64,000 nucleotides of DNA from Mycobacterium sp. NS-7484. GTDB lineage: Bacteria; Actinomycetota; Actinomycetes; Mycobacteriales; Mycobacteriaceae. A program made the position numbers and the translations under genes. The stretch is from positions 1 to 64,000 of the forward strand of contig NZ_MBEJ01000051.1 in assembly GCF_001953975.1 (NCBI RefSeq), written 5' to 3'. The notes under the pieces were generated by a model. The model saw only the letters and a list, made by a program, of their open reading frames with translations, did not search any database and had not been told where the DNA came from. Below, in pieces: positions 1-8,970 of the stretch; within the stretch, counting starts at the first letter, position 1; the number at the start of each line of letters is the position of its first letter.

Positions 1-1079
1 ACGACCGCGCCCCGGCCGATCCGCACGCCCGGCATCAGCACACTGCCCTCGACGATCGCGCCGTCGTCGATCACGACGTTGGAGGACAACACCGAATTAC
101 GCACGGAGGCAGCCGAGATGATGCTGCCGGCACCGACCACCGACTCCTGGGCCGATCCGCCGTTGACGAACTTGGCCGGCGCCAGGTTCTCCGACTCACC
201 GCGGATCGGCCAGCGCTTGTTGTACAGGTTGAACACCGGGTGCACCGACACCAGGTCCATGTGCGCGTCATAGAACGCGTCCAGGGTTCCGACGTCACGC
301 CAGTAGCCGTGGTCGCGTTCGGTGGCTCCGGGCACCTCGTTGTTGTCGAAGTCGTAGACCGCGGCCATGCCGTCGGCCACCAGCCGCGGGATGATGTCGC
401 CGCCCATGTCGTGATCGGAGTGGCCGTCGTCGGCGTCGGCGCGGATCGCGTCGATCAGCACCTTGGTGGTGAAGATGTAGTTGCCCATCGACACGAAGGT
501 CTGCTCGGGGTCGTCGGGCGTGCCCGGCGGATCGGCCGGCTTCTCCAGGAATCCTCTGATCCGGCCGGAGTCGTCGGCGTCGATGCAGCCGAACGCACTG
601 GCCTCCGCCCGCGGCACCCGAATCCCGGCGACGGTGGCGCCGGCCCCGCTGTCGATGTGGAACCGCAGCATTTGCTCGGGATCCATGCGGTACACGTGGT
701 CGGCGCCGAAGATGATGATGTAATCCGGATCTTCGTCGTAGATCAGGTTCAGCGACTGATAGATCGCATCCGCCGATCCGGTGTACCACCGCGGGCCGAG
801 CCGCTGCTGGGCCGGAACCGGGGTGATGTACTCACCGGCCAGGCCCGACAGCCGCCAGTTCTGGCTGATGTGACGGTCCAGCGAGTGCGATTTGTATTGC
901 GTCAGAACGCAGATCCGCAAGTACCGGGCATTCACCAGGTTCGACAGCACGAAGTCGATGAGCCGGTACGCACCGCCGAAGGGAACTGCCGGCTTGGCAC
1001 GATCGGCGGTCAACGGGTAAAGCCGTTTTCCCTCTCCCCCGGCCAGAACGATGCCCAGCACATGTGGCAACTCCCTCAT
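1..1079 (-). CDS. glgC: Glucose-1-phosphate adenylyltransferase, partial (3' end outside window)
   Basis: ADP-glucose pyrophosphorylase makes ADP-glucose from glucose-1-phosphate and ATP for glycogen and maltosyl phosphate/methylglucose lipopolysaccharide synthesis. Reading leftward from the ATG at 1079 the protein begins [19 protein letters not shown], the nucleotide-binding G-G-x-G-K-R start of the family, and later shows the [11 protein letters not shown] and [10 protein letters not shown] stretches. About 359 of roughly 404 expected codons are inside the window; the left-handed beta-helix C-terminus runs off the edge. It is divergent from glgM with a 101-bp gap that should hold both promoters. 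Match to the mycobacterial GlgC sequence is very close. Confidence 0.96.
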   Translation of the reverse strand, partial: MRELPHVLGIVLAGGEGKRLYPLTADRAKPAVPFGGAYRLIDFVLSNLVNARYLRICVLTQYKSHSLDRHISQNWRLSGLAGEYITPVPAQQRLGPRWYTGSADAIYQSLNLIYDEDPDYIIIFGADHVYRMDPEQMLRFHIDSGAGATVAGIRVPRAEASAFGCIDADDSGRIRGFLEKPADPPGTPDDPEQTFVSMGNYIFTTKVLIDAIRADADDGHSDHDMGGDIIPRLVADGMAAVYDFDNNEVPGATERDHGYWRDVGTLDAFYDAHMDLVSVHPVFNLYNKRWPIRGESENLAPAKFVNGGSAQESVVGAGSIISAASVRNSVLSSNVVIDDGAIVEGSVLMPGVRIGRGAV

Positions 1080-1180
1080 GGGTCCAAACCTATCCGTGAA
1101 CCAGGATGGCGGCCAGCCAATGGCAACTTCAAGTGTGCGGTGTGTGGCTGTACCCACTACGACCTACTACCGTCTCGGAT

Positions 1181-2344
1181 ATGCGGGTGGCGATGATGAC
1201 TCGGGAATATCCACCCGAGGTGTACGGCGGTGCCGGAGTACACGTCACCGAACTCGTGGCGCAGCTGCGCCGGCTCTGCGAGGTCCACGTCCACTGCATG
1301 GGCGCGCCACGCGACGGTGCCGTCGTCGCCCAGCCCGATCCCGCCCTGCGCGGCGCCAACCCGGCCCTGTCGACGTTGTCCGCGGACCTCAACATGGTCA
1401 ACACGGCTGCGGCGGCCACCGTGGTGCACTCGCACACCTGGTATGCCGGGATGGCCGGGCACCTGACCGGGTTGCTGTACGGCATTCCCCACGTGCTGAC
1501 CGCGCACTCACTCGAGCCGCTGCGTCCCTGGAAAGCCGAGCAGCTCGGCGGCGGCTACCGCGTGTCGTCGTGGGTGGAGCGCACCGCCATCGAGGCCGCC
1601 GACGCGGTGATCGCGGTGAGTTCCGGGATGCGCGACGACGTGCTGCGCACGTATCCCGCCCTCGACCCTGACCGGGTTCACGTGGTACGCAATGGAATCG
1701 ACACCGACGTCTGGTACCCGGCCCCGCCGGCCGATACCGACTCGGTGCTCGCCGAACTCGGGGTCGACCTGAGCCGGCCGATCGTGGCGTTCGTCGGACG
1801 CATCACCCGGCAGAAGGGCGTGGCGCATCTGGTCGCCGCGGCCCACCGGTTCAGCCCCGATGTGCAATTGGTGTTGTGTGCCGGCGCGCCGGATACCCCC
1901 GAGATCGCCGCTGAGGTGTCGGCCGCGGTGGCCGAACTGGCCCGGGCCCGCAGCGGGGTGTACTGGGTGCGCGAAATGCTGCCGATCAACAAGATCCGCG
2001 AGATATTGTCGGCGGCAACAGTTTTCGTCTGCCCGTCAGTCTACGAACCGTTGGGAATCGTGAATCTGGAAGCGATGGCATGCTCGACGCCGGTGGTCGC
2101 CTCCGATGTCGGCGGCATCCCTGAGGTCGTCGCCGATCGGCAGACCGGGCTGCTGGTGCACTACGACGCCACGGACCCGCGCTTCTTCGAGATGCGGTTG
2201 GCCGACGCAGTCAACTCACTCGTGGCCGAGCCGGAAACCGCGCGAAAGTACGGTGTAGCCGGACGCCAACGGTGCATCGCGGAGTTCTCCTGGGCACACA
2301 TCGCAGAACAGACCCTGGAGATATACCGCAAGGTGTCCGCCTGA
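1181..2344 (+). CDS. glgM: GT4-type glycosyltransferase making maltose-1-phosphate (GlgM, formerly GlgA)
   Basis: In mycobacteria this enzyme (Rv1212c in H37Rv) uses ADP-glucose and glucose-1-phosphate to make alpha-maltose-1-phosphate for the GlgE pathway. The 387-residue product has the family's length, the N-terminal TREYPPEVYGGAGVHV loop and the donor-binding EPLGIVNLEAMAC segment near residue 290. The ATG at 1181 was chosen because the known mycobacterial protein begins MRVAM; in-frame codons upstream to 1106 do not look like family sequence. It faces away from glgC, which supplies its ADP-glucose. A hairpin at the stop codon probably ends transcription. Confidence 0.95.
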   Translation: MRVAMMTREYPPEVYGGAGVHVTELVAQLRRLCEVHVHCMGAPRDGAVVAQPDPALRGANPALSTLSADLNMVNTAAAATVVHSHTWYAGMAGHLTGLLYGIPHVLTAHSLEPLRPWKAEQLGGGYRVSSWVERTAIEAADAVIAVSSGMRDDVLRTYPALDPDRVHVVRNGIDTDVWYPAPPADTDSVLAELGVDLSRPIVAFVGRITRQKGVAHLVAAAHRFSPDVQLVLCAGAPDTPEIAAEVSAAVAELARARSGVYWVREMLPINKIREILSAATVFVCPSVYEPLGIVNLEAMACSTPVVASDVGGIPEVVADRQTGLLVHYDATDPRFFEMRLADAVNSLVAEPETARKYGVAGRQRCIAEFSWAHIAEQTLEIYRKVSA

Positions 2345-2358
2345 GCGGACACCTTGCG
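2327..2358. terminator. Perfect 14-bp hairpin at the 3' end of glgM
   Basis: CGCAAGGTGTCCGC and its exact complement are separated by the four bases CTGA. The glgM stop codon sits in the loop. The stem lies between two convergent genes (glgM and the DUF3117 gene) and could serve as a bidirectional terminator. It has no long U-tract, as is common in mycobacteria. Confidence 0.7.
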
Positions 2359-2364
2359 ATTCGA

Positions 2365-2532
2365 TCAGCTTGTGACGGCCTTGAGTTCGTCGCCGAGCGC
2401 GGCGGCCTCGTCGGGAGTCAATTCGACCACCAGGCGCCCACCACCCTCCAGCGGTACTCGCATAACGATTCCTCGCCCCTCTTTGGTTGCTTCCAGTGGA
2501 CCGTCACCGGTCCGGGGCTTCATCGCCGCCAT
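2365..2532 (-). CDS. DUF3117 small protein (Rv1211 homologue)
   Basis: A 55-residue protein that starts MAAMKPRTGDGPLEATKEG and ends with an ELTPDEAAALGDEL helix. This is the DUF3117 family, conserved across Actinobacteria and of unknown function. The ATG at 2532 is preceded by a good GGAGGG ribosome-binding site (GGAGGGAGCACTCG before ATG); the open frame extends upstream but that part has no family sequence. It sits between glgM and tag as in H37Rv. Confidence 0.9.
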   Translation of the reverse strand: MAAMKPRTGDGPLEATKEGRGIVMRVPLEGGGRLVVELTPDEAAALGDELKAVTS

Positions 2533-2696
2533 CGAGTGCTCCCTCCAACTGAGCCGACCCGCGGTCAGCGGGCCAGGTTGGGGCCGAAGCCGTCCACTCG
2601 TTGACGGCACCCGGCGCTGAACTGCTACTGAACTTCCCCTATTGTTCCTTATCCGCGGTGGTGGGTGTGCAAAGACCCTTCGGATACCGACTGATG

Positions 2697-3266
2697 TCAC
2701 TTTCGATCGACTGCCGGGACCCAGCAGGATGCGACGTGATCGTCGACCATTCCGGTCGCCTGCATCAACGCATATGCCGTGGTGGGGCCCACGAATCTGA
2801 AGCCCCGCCGCTTGAGTTCCTTGGCCATTGCGGTCGATTCCGGGGTGACAGCAGGCACTTGATCCAGGTCAGCGGGCCGCGGCCGGGTCGGCGGCGCGAA
2901 GGACCACAACAGCTCACCCAGGTCGACATCGAGCTCGGTGACCGCCCTGGCGTTGGCGATGGTCGCCAGGATCTTGGCCCGGTTACGCACGATGCCCGCA
3001 TCGGCCATCAACCGCTCGACATCGGCGTCGGTGTATTTCGCGACCGCGGCCACATCGAACCCGTCGAACGCGGCGCGGAAGTTCTCCCGCTTACGCAGGA
3101 TGGTCAGCCAGCTCAGCCCGCTCTGGAATGCCTCCAGGCTGATCCGCTCGAACAGTGCGCCCGAATCCCGCAACGGCCGGCCCCACTCGGTGTCGTGGTA
3201 GTCGCGGTAGAGGACGTCGCCTGATTGCACGGCCCAGCCGCAGCGGATGCGTCCATCCTCGGTCAC
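2697..3266 (-). CDS. tag: DNA-3-methyladenine glycosylase I
   Basis: Base-excision repair enzyme that removes 3-methyladenine from alkylated DNA. The 189-residue protein carries the zinc-binding set of the Tag family: Cys9, His24, His177 and Cys181, with the conserved CGW and HDTEWG motifs near the N-terminus and the FVGPTTAYALMQATGMVDDH segment near the end. The GTG start at 3266 overlaps the stop of the preceding DivIVA-like gene by four bases (GTGA), so the two are translationally coupled. Called tagA in H37Rv (Rv1210). Confidence 0.94.
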   Translation of the reverse strand: MTEDGRIRCGWAVQSGDVLYRDYHDTEWGRPLRDSGALFERISLEAFQSGLSWLTILRKRENFRAAFDGFDVAAVAKYTDADVERLMADAGIVRNRAKILATIANARAVTELDVDLGELLWSFAPPTRPRPADLDQVPAVTPESTAMAKELKRRGFRFVGPTTAYALMQATGMVDDHVASCWVPAVDRK

Positions 3267-3634
3267 GGCTCCTCCGCGGTGCGCAGTTCCCCGGCGGTCG
3301 CCGAGACCTCCTCGTCCTCGTCGTCGTCGAGGTCGTCGGGCACGCCGTAAGCCGCGCGCACCGCCGCCAGCTCGCCACGCACCGCGTCGAGTTCGCGGCC
3401 CAGCCGATCCAGGACCCAGTCCACCTCGCTGGTCTTGTAGCCGCGCACGACCTGGGCGAACTTGAGCGCGTCGACATCGGCGCCGGTGACGCCCGAGGCC
3501 GGCAACACCGTCGCGGTGGTACCCCGGGGAAGCGGCGGCAGCGTCTCACCCCGGCCGAAGAGGACGCTGCCCAGCCCGAACAGCACCGTGGCCACCAGAA
3601 CCAGCACCACCAGGTACAGCAGTATCAGTGTCAC
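3263..3634 (-). CDS. DivIVA-domain membrane protein (Rv1209 homologue)
   Basis: A 123-residue protein with one N-terminal membrane segment (about residues 2-24, LILLYLVVLVLVATVLFGLG) and a DivIVA-like motif at about residues 58-78 (FAQVVRGYKTSEVDWVLDRL), followed by a short coiled coil and an acidic tail. DivIVA motifs of this kind bind curved or polar membrane and recruit cell-envelope proteins; what this small one does is unknown. Start is GTG at 3634. It is coupled by a 4-bp overlap to tag downstream. Confidence 0.85.
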   Translation of the reverse strand: MTLILLYLVVLVLVATVLFGLGSVLFGRGETLPPLPRGTTATVLPASGVTGADVDALKFAQVVRGYKTSEVDWVLDRLGRELDAVRGELAAVRAAYGVPDDLDDDEDEEVSATAGELRTAEEP

Positions 3635-3709
3635 GCCCTCGATACTGCCTCACACCTGCGACACCTGGCGCGGGCGCTGCCTGACCGCGGACCTCGGCAC
3701 GCGCCGAAC

Positions 3710-3755
3710 GTGCACACAGATCGTGTTCGCCGCGATTTTCGCGATCTGAGTGCAC
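3710..3755. repeat. Long imperfect inverted repeat between gpgS and the DivIVA-like gene
   Basis: GTGCACACAGATCG at 3710-3723 pairs with CGATCTGAGTGCAC at 3742-3755 with one mismatch across 14 bp; the 18-base loop is itself partly self-complementary. It occupies the 143-bp gap downstream of gpgS. It may be the terminator of the folP2-gpgS unit or a REP-like element; the sequence alone does not decide. Confidence 0.5.
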
Positions 3756-3777
3756 CGTCGGCGTGCAAGGCCCAACC

Positions 3778-4728
3778 TCAGCGCGGCCGCAGGGTCACCA
3801 TCGGCGGGCGGTCGGCCAGGGACACCGAGGACACCCGCGGGGTGAAGTCGTCGCCGTCGGCGTAGAACTGCGTCAGCCCCATCCCCGAATCGGCGATCCC
3901 GCACCGCGACAACAAGGTCGCGATGACCTGCCGGCTCATCGAGGCCAGCTCGGTCAGCGGCCGGTTGCGATGCGCCCGAACGCCGAGGTTCACCTGGGCG
4001 ATGGCGTCCAGACCGAGCCGGTCGTACGTGTCGACCAGCAGACCGATCTCCACGCCGTAGCCGGGCGCGAAGGGCACCGACGTGAGCAATTCACGGGTAC
4101 CGGCGTATTCACCACCAAGCGGCTGCAACACGCAGTTCAATTCGGGGCGCAGCGAGGCCAGCAGTGGGCGCGCGACGAGCTCGGTGACCCGGCCGCCGCC
4201 GTTGGCGTCCTCGGCGCCGCTGACCTTGAGCGGCCGCCGGTAGAACCCCTTGACCAGGTGCACGCCGTCAGCGGTGAGCAGCGGGCCCAGCAGCTTGGGG
4301 ACGAACATCGGATCGGGATCGATCAGGTCGGAATCGACGAACGCGATGAGGTCGCCGGTGGTGGCAGCCAGTGACCGCCACAGCACCTCGCCCTTGCCTG
4401 GCTGCGGCGCCACCTCGGGCAGCGCCACCTCCCGGCTGACCACCCGGGCCCCGGCGGCGACCGCGCGGATCTCGGTGTCGTCGGTGGAGCCCGAATCGAG
4501 CACGATCAGCTCGTCGACCAGGCCACCCAGCAGCGGGGTGATGGTCTCGACGACGGAGGCGACGGTTTCTTCCTCGTTGAGCGCCGGCAGCACCACCGAG
4601 ACCGTACGGCCGGCCTTGGCGGCTTCCAGCTCGGCGATGGTCCAGCTCGGCCGGTTCCAGCTGTGGTCGGTCAACCAGCGGTGTCCGATCACGCCGTCGG
4701 TGACGTCCAATTCGGGTATTGCAGTCAT
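3778..4728 (-). CDS. gpgS: Glucosyl-3-phosphoglycerate synthase
   Basis: GT81 enzyme for the first committed step of methylglucose lipopolysaccharide synthesis: it transfers glucose from a nucleotide-sugar to 3-phosphoglycerate. The 316-residue protein has the GT-A LPALNEE motif at residues 48-53, LDSGSTDDT at 78-86, and the metal-binding DSD at 132-134. The ATG at 4728 follows a GAGGGG site and overlaps the folP2 stop by four bases (ATGA). An open frame continues upstream but is only the shadow of folP2. Close match to Rv1208. Confidence 0.95.
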   Translation of the reverse strand: MTAIPELDVTDGVIGHRWLTDHSWNRPSWTIAELEAAKAGRTVSVVLPALNEEETVASVVETITPLLGGLVDELIVLDSGSTDDTEIRAVAAGARVVSREVALPEVAPQPGKGEVLWRSLAATTGDLIAFVDSDLIDPDPMFVPKLLGPLLTADGVHLVKGFYRRPLKVSGAEDANGGGRVTELVARPLLASLRPELNCVLQPLGGEYAGTRELLTSVPFAPGYGVEIGLLVDTYDRLGLDAIAQVNLGVRAHRNRPLTELASMSRQVIATLLSRCGIADSGMGLTQFYADGDDFTPRVSSVSLADRPPMVTLRPR

Positions 4729-5612
4729 GCCAGTCCCCTCACCGTTCGTGCGGGTGCCCGCACTCCCTGGATCGACGCGACCATCTCCAGCACGCGCCGT
4801 GTGGGTCCGACCTCGTGTACCCGGAACATCGCGGCTCCATCCGCGGCGGCCAATGCCGTCGCGGCCAGGGTGCCCTCCAGGCGTTCGGTCAGATCCACAC
4901 CCAGAGTCTCCCCGACAAAATCCTTGTTGCTCAGTGCCATCAGGACAGGCCATCCGGTCTTAACAAGATCTTTTACGTGGCGCAACAAACTAAGACCGTG
5001 ATGAGTGTTTTTGCCGAAATCGTGGGTCGGATCGATGAGGATCTTCTCGCGTGGCACACCCGTTGCCACGGCCCGCTCCGCGGCGGCGGTCACCTCGGCG
5101 ATGACGTCGTCGACGCCGCCGCGCTCGGTGATCCCGTAGTTCACCCGGAACGGCCGGGTGCGCGGTACCGCACCCCCGGTGTGTGAGCACACCAGGCCCG
5201 CACCGAACTCGGCAGCCACCTCCGGCAAGCCCGGATCGGCGCCGGCCCAGGTGTCGTTGATCAGGTCGGCGCCGGCCGCGCAGGCCTGCTTGGCCACGGT
5301 CGCGCGCCAGGTGTCGACGCTGATCAGCTGGTCGGGGTAGGTGTCGCGCAGCCATTCGATGAACGGGACGACGCGGGCGATCTCCTCGTCGGCGTCGACG
5401 GTGCTGCCGGGACCGGCCTTGACCCCGCCCACGTCGATGACGTCGGCACCCTCGTCGATCACCCGTGCCGCGGCGGACTTGGCGGCCTCGTCGGTGAAGG
5501 TGGCGCCGCGGTCGTAGAACGAGTCCGGCGTCCGGTTGACGATCGCCATGATCAGCGCACGGTCCGCCGCGACCGGGCGCCCGCAGAACAGGCCACTGGA
5601 CGTCGTCAACAC
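4725..5612 (-). CDS. folP2: Dihydropteroate synthase homologue FolP2
   Basis: Belongs to the DHPS (pterin-binding TIM barrel) family; residues 21-36 show the conserved IMAIVNRTPDSFYDRG start, followed by INDTWAG and DPTHDFGKN. From the literature, mycobacterial FolP2 lacks measurable DHPS activity, and its fixed pairing with gpgS suggests a role near methylglucose lipopolysaccharide metabolism. The start is uncertain: GTG at 5612 lies only one base after GGAGG, while an in-frame TTG at 5609 has better spacing. The gene is coupled to gpgS by ATGA overlap. Confidence 0.92.
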   Translation of the reverse strand: MLTTSSGLFCGRPVAADRALIMAIVNRTPDSFYDRGATFTDEAAKSAAARVIDEGADVIDVGGVKAGPGSTVDADEEIARVVPFIEWLRDTYPDQLISVDTWRATVAKQACAAGADLINDTWAGADPGLPEVAAEFGAGLVCSHTGGAVPRTRPFRVNYGITERGGVDDVIAEVTAAAERAVATGVPREKILIDPTHDFGKNTHHGLSLLRHVKDLVKTGWPVLMALSNKDFVGETLGVDLTERLEGTLAATALAAADGAAMFRVHEVGPTRRVLEMVASIQGVRAPARTVRGLA

Positions 5613-5745
5613 GCCTCCATAGTGCCCGGTGGCTCAACCGCAGCAGTATTCGCGCCAGCTTCCGCGCCGTTTTCTACCTGTTGGTCGTCACCGGACGCGA
5701 TCGACGACCCAGGCGTGGAAATCGGCGCGGAGCTGCCCGCCCCGC

Positions 5746-7524
5746 CTACTTGGGTCGTTTGCCCGCGGTCACCTCGTCGGGGTATTCGGCATAGAACGGC
5801 ACATAACCCTCGTCCCGCCCGGCCAAGACATACAGCGGATCCTCGATGTCGTCGCCGTAGCCCTGCTTGCGCAGATCGACCTTCTGGCTCTTGAAGGTCG
5901 AGGTGTGGGCCAGTTCAGGGACGACGCGGACGAACAACGGGACGGCATACGCCGGCAGGTGCCCGTAAAACGCGTCGGCCAACGCCTTGCCGTCGAACTC
6001 TTTGCCGCCCTTGAGCTGCACCGCGGCCATCCCGGCCCGGCCGCCGGCACCCGGCACCTCCACGCCGAACACCGTGCATTCCTCGATCAGCGGATTGCTT
6101 GCCACGGCAGCCTCCACCTCGGTGGTGGCCACGTTCTCGCCTTTCCACCGGAACGTGTCACCGAGCCGGTCGGCGAACGCGGCATGGCCCAACCCCTGCG
6201 ACCGCATCAGGTCGCCGGTGTTGAACCAGACGTCGCCGTCCTTGAAGGCGTTGCGCACCAGCTTCTTCTCGCTGGCGGCCTTGTCGGTGTAGCCGTCGAA
6301 CGGCTGCAGTGCGCTGATCTTGGACAGCATCAGGCCGGGCTCGCCGCGCTTGACCTTGCGCAGCCGGCCGTCGGCGCCGCGGGCGGGTTCACCGCTGTCG
6401 GCGTCGTACTCGACGAACGCCACCGGGCTCGGGCAGATGCCGGTGGACTTCGAGACGTTGAAGACGTTGACGAACGCGGTGTTTCCCTCGCTGGCAGCGT
6501 AGAACTCACACACCCGGGCGATGCCGAACCGTTGGGTGAACTCGTCCCAGATGGCCGGACGCAGCCCGTTGCCGACGATGACGCGAACCTTGTGCGCACG
6601 GTCGGTCGGCTTGGGTGGCTGGTTGAGCAGGTAGCCGCAGATCTCACCGATGTAGACGAATGCGGTGGCCCCGTAGTCGATGACCTCGTCCCAGAACCGC
6701 GACGCCGAGAACGACTTGCCCAGCGCCAGGGCGGCGCCGGAGTTCAGCGCCGAGCCGACCGAGACCGTCAGGGCGTTGTTGTGATACAGCGGCAGGCAGC
6801 AGTACAGGGTGTCGTCGCTGTGCAGCCGCAGCCCGAGACCGCCGAAGCCGGCCAGGGCGCGCAGCCAGCGGTAGTGCGTCATGACACTGGCCTTGGGCAT
6901 GCCGGTGGTGCCCGAGGTGAAGATGTAGAAGGCCTTGTCCTTGGCCAGGACCGCCGATGTGGTGGCCGGGTTGGTGGTCGGTGCCGTGGCGGCCAGCCGG
7001 CGCAGCTCGTCGACCGTCATCAGCCCGTTGGCCTCGGCATCGCATTCGGTGACGTGCTCGATCAGATCGGACTCGGCGATCATTGCCGTGGCATTGAGCA
7101 ACCCGATGCTGTGGGCGAGCACCTTGCCGCGCTGGTGGTAGTTGAGCATGCCTGCCACGGCGCCGCATTTGACGATCGCCAGCATCAACAGCACCGCGTC
7201 GGGTGAGTTGCGCAGCATCACCCCGACCACGTCGCCGTGGCCGACGCCTTTGGCGGCCAGGACCGCGGCATAGCGGTTGACCGTCTCGTTGGCCTCGCGA
7301 TAGGTGATGCGCTCGTCACCGAACTTGAGGAAAACCCTGTCGGCGTATTGGGCGGCCCGTTCCTGGAACACCTTGCCGATCGAGGTCTTGGCAGTGGGCC
7401 GCGCCATCACACCGGTGAGCACACCCCGGACGATGACCGGCGCGTCCATCAGCAGACCGGGCACCTGGCCGGCGAGGTCGAGTAAGCCGACGCTGCTCCT
7501 GGTGCCCGATTTCCGGTCGGTCAT
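5746..7524 (-). CDS. fadD6: Fatty-acyl-CoA synthetase FadD6 (FATP-like)
   Basis: ANL-superfamily ligase that activates long-chain fatty acids to acyl-CoA through an acyl-adenylate. The 592-residue protein has the AMP-binding P-loop TSGTTGMPK at residues 203-211, the EFYAASEGNTAF core motif near residue 335, TGDLMR and the C-terminal FKSQKVDLRKQGY segment typical of very-long-chain/FATP members. ATG at 7524. It lies 133 bp upstream of folP2 and 83 bp downstream of the LOG gene on the same strand, as in Rv1205-Rv1207. Confidence 0.93.
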   Translation of the reverse strand: MTDRKSGTRSSVGLLDLAGQVPGLLMDAPVIVRGVLTGVMARPTAKTSIGKVFQERAAQYADRVFLKFGDERITYREANETVNRYAAVLAAKGVGHGDVVGVMLRNSPDAVLLMLAIVKCGAVAGMLNYHQRGKVLAHSIGLLNATAMIAESDLIEHVTECDAEANGLMTVDELRRLAATAPTTNPATTSAVLAKDKAFYIFTSGTTGMPKASVMTHYRWLRALAGFGGLGLRLHSDDTLYCCLPLYHNNALTVSVGSALNSGAALALGKSFSASRFWDEVIDYGATAFVYIGEICGYLLNQPPKPTDRAHKVRVIVGNGLRPAIWDEFTQRFGIARVCEFYAASEGNTAFVNVFNVSKSTGICPSPVAFVEYDADSGEPARGADGRLRKVKRGEPGLMLSKISALQPFDGYTDKAASEKKLVRNAFKDGDVWFNTGDLMRSQGLGHAAFADRLGDTFRWKGENVATTEVEAAVASNPLIEECTVFGVEVPGAGGRAGMAAVQLKGGKEFDGKALADAFYGHLPAYAVPLFVRVVPELAHTSTFKSQKVDLRKQGYGDDIEDPLYVLAGRDEGYVPFYAEYPDEVTAGKRPK

Positions 7525-7607
7525 GCCGTGTCCCCCTGCGCGTTGTCGTGGGCCGCTCGTGTGGCCAACACCTTAAACCGCGCCGGTTAGGGCCGTTACC
7601 GGCGGTT

Positions 7608-8168
7608 CTATGTAACCGGTGCGCACACGTCCAGCGCGGCGGCGACCTCGTCGACGACCACCAACCGATCCAAGGCCGCACTACTCACATAACCGGAGTC
7701 GACAAGTCCGCGCAGCCAGTTCAGCAATCCGTCGTAGTGGCCGAACGGATCGAGCAGCACCAGGGGCTTGTCGTGCATTCCCAGATAGCCGGCGGTCCAG
7801 GCCTCGAAGAACTCTTCGAGCGTGCCGATCCCGCCGGGCAGCGCGATGAACGCGTCGGACCGGTCCTCCATCACCTTCTTGCGTTCCCGCATGGTGTCGG
7901 TGACCACGAGTTCTTCGGCGTCGACGTCGGCGAGTTCCCGGTGCACCAGTGCCTTGGGGATGACGCCGACCGTACGGCCGTTGCCCGAACGCGCAGCCCG
8001 GGCCACCGCCCCCATGGCCGAGACGTTGCCTCCGCCGGAGACCAGGGTCCAGCCACGCTTGGCGATCGCGACGCCGACCTCACTGGCCAATGCCAGCAGT
8101 TCGGGGTGGGTGGGACCCGAAGCGCAATAGACACACACCGCCCACTGGCGGTCAATTTCACCGGACAC
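7608..8168 (-). CDS. LOG-family cytokinin riboside 5'-monophosphate phosphoribohydrolase
   Basis: Homologue of Rv1205, a LOG protein that releases cytokinins from their nucleotide precursors. The 186-residue protein shows the two family motifs: GGGNVSAMG at residues 45-53 and PGGIGTLEE at 111-119. The GTG at 8168 was chosen because the Rv1205 family starts just before WAVCVYCASG; the open frame runs on to 8255 without family sequence. No strong ribosome-binding site precedes this GTG. It is divergent from the TetR gene, which may regulate it. Confidence 0.9.
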   Translation of the reverse strand: MSGEIDRQWAVCVYCASGPTHPELLALASEVGVAIAKRGWTLVSGGGNVSAMGAVARAARSGNGRTVGVIPKALVHRELADVDAEELVVTDTMRERKKVMEDRSDAFIALPGGIGTLEEFFEAWTAGYLGMHDKPLVLLDPFGHYDGLLNWLRGLVDSGYVSSAALDRLVVVDEVAAALDVCAPVT

Positions 8169-8172
8169 GTAC

Positions 8173-8180
8173 ACAACGTA
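8173..8180. promoter_or_regulatory. ACAACGTA motif shared with the 8971-8999 palindrome
   Basis: The octamer ACAACGTA lies immediately upstream of the LOG start codon and recurs at 8982-8989 inside the palindrome after the TetR gene. A shared element flanking a TetR gene on both sides suggests an operator. Around this copy the dyad symmetry is weak. Confidence 0.3.
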
Positions 8181-8243
8181 GAGGGTGCTGGTGAACCATC
8201 GATGTCCGGAGGGCGATGGACCTGGGATGGACTGAGCAGGTGT

Positions 8244-8260
8244 GCCCAGGGACACTGGGC
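8244..8260. promoter_or_regulatory. Inverted repeat in the LOG/TetR divergent promoter region
   Basis: GCCCAG and CTGGGC are separated by five bases (GGACA). It lies 20 bp before the preferred TetR start at 8281, so it could be an autoregulatory operator. It would fall inside the coding sequence if the earlier in-frame GTG at 8242 were used, which favours the later start. Confidence 0.35.
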
Positions 8261-8280
8261 TGAACTCGAAAGGCGATCTG

Positions 8281-8970
8281 GTGACTGATGATGTCGATCA
8301 ACCGACTCGGTTGAGCCGCGAGTTCATCTTGGACACCGCGATCGAGCTGATCGACCGTGATGGTCTGGCGAAGTTGACCATGCGACGGCTGGGCACCGCC
8401 TGCGGCGTGGAGGCCATGGCGCTGTACCGCTATGTACACAGCCGGGGCGACCTGTTGACGGGCGTGGTCAACCACATCGTGGACCGCTTGTACGCCGATC
8501 AACTGGCCGCGCGCCGGCAGGAGGACGGTTGGCAGGACTTCCTGTTGCGGCTGGCTCACGGCGTGCGCCAGATCGCCCTGGAGCATCCCGAGGTGTTCCC
8601 GTTGGTCGCCACCGAGGCTCCCGAGGCGCCGTGGGTGCGGCCGCCGCTGCGCAGCCTGCGCTGGATGGAGACGTTCCTGGAGACGTTGATCTCCTATGGC
8701 TTCAGCGATACCGCCGCCGTGTCGGCGTATCGGACCTACACCACATTCCTGGTTGGCCAGCTGCTGCTGGAGGTGTCGGCGCGCGGGGTGGAGCTGAGCC
8801 CGGACGAGTCCAGCCTGCGCAACGAACCGCGGCCGGACACCTCGCTGGCCGACTATCCGAATCTGCGGCGCCTGCAACCGCTGCTGGCCGAGGATCACAG
8901 CACAGACGAGTTCGAAGAGGCCCTCGAGGCGCTGCTCGACCGCATCGAAACCTGGCTGCACAGACACTGA
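8281..8970 (+). CDS. TetR-family transcriptional regulator
   Basis: A 229-residue regulator. The N-terminal HTH covers about residues 10-57 (LSREFILDTAIELIDRDG ... MRRLGTACGVEAMALYRYV), with the usual YxYxxx recognition end YRYVHSRGDLL; the rest is a ligand-binding helical domain. The start GTG at 8281 follows AAAGGCGATCTG; another in-frame GTG is at 8242. It is divergent from the LOG gene and is followed at once by a perfect palindrome and a STAS gene, all of which are candidate targets. The ligand is unknown. Confidence 0.9.
   Translation: MTDDVDQPTRLSREFILDTAIELIDRDGLAKLTMRRLGTACGVEAMALYRYVHSRGDLLTGVVNHIVDRLYADQLAARRQEDGWQDFLLRLAHGVRQIALEHPEVFPLVATEAPEAPWVRPPLRSLRWMETFLETLISYGFSDTAAVSAYRTYTTFLVGQLLLEVSARGVELSPDESSLRNEPRPDTSLADYPNLRRLQPLLAEDHSTDEFEEALEALLDRIETWLHRH

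Noticed and set aside
240-1196. 318-codon plus-strand frame opposite glgC
   Set aside because: Antisense shadow of glgC; no ribosome-binding site and no family resemblance.
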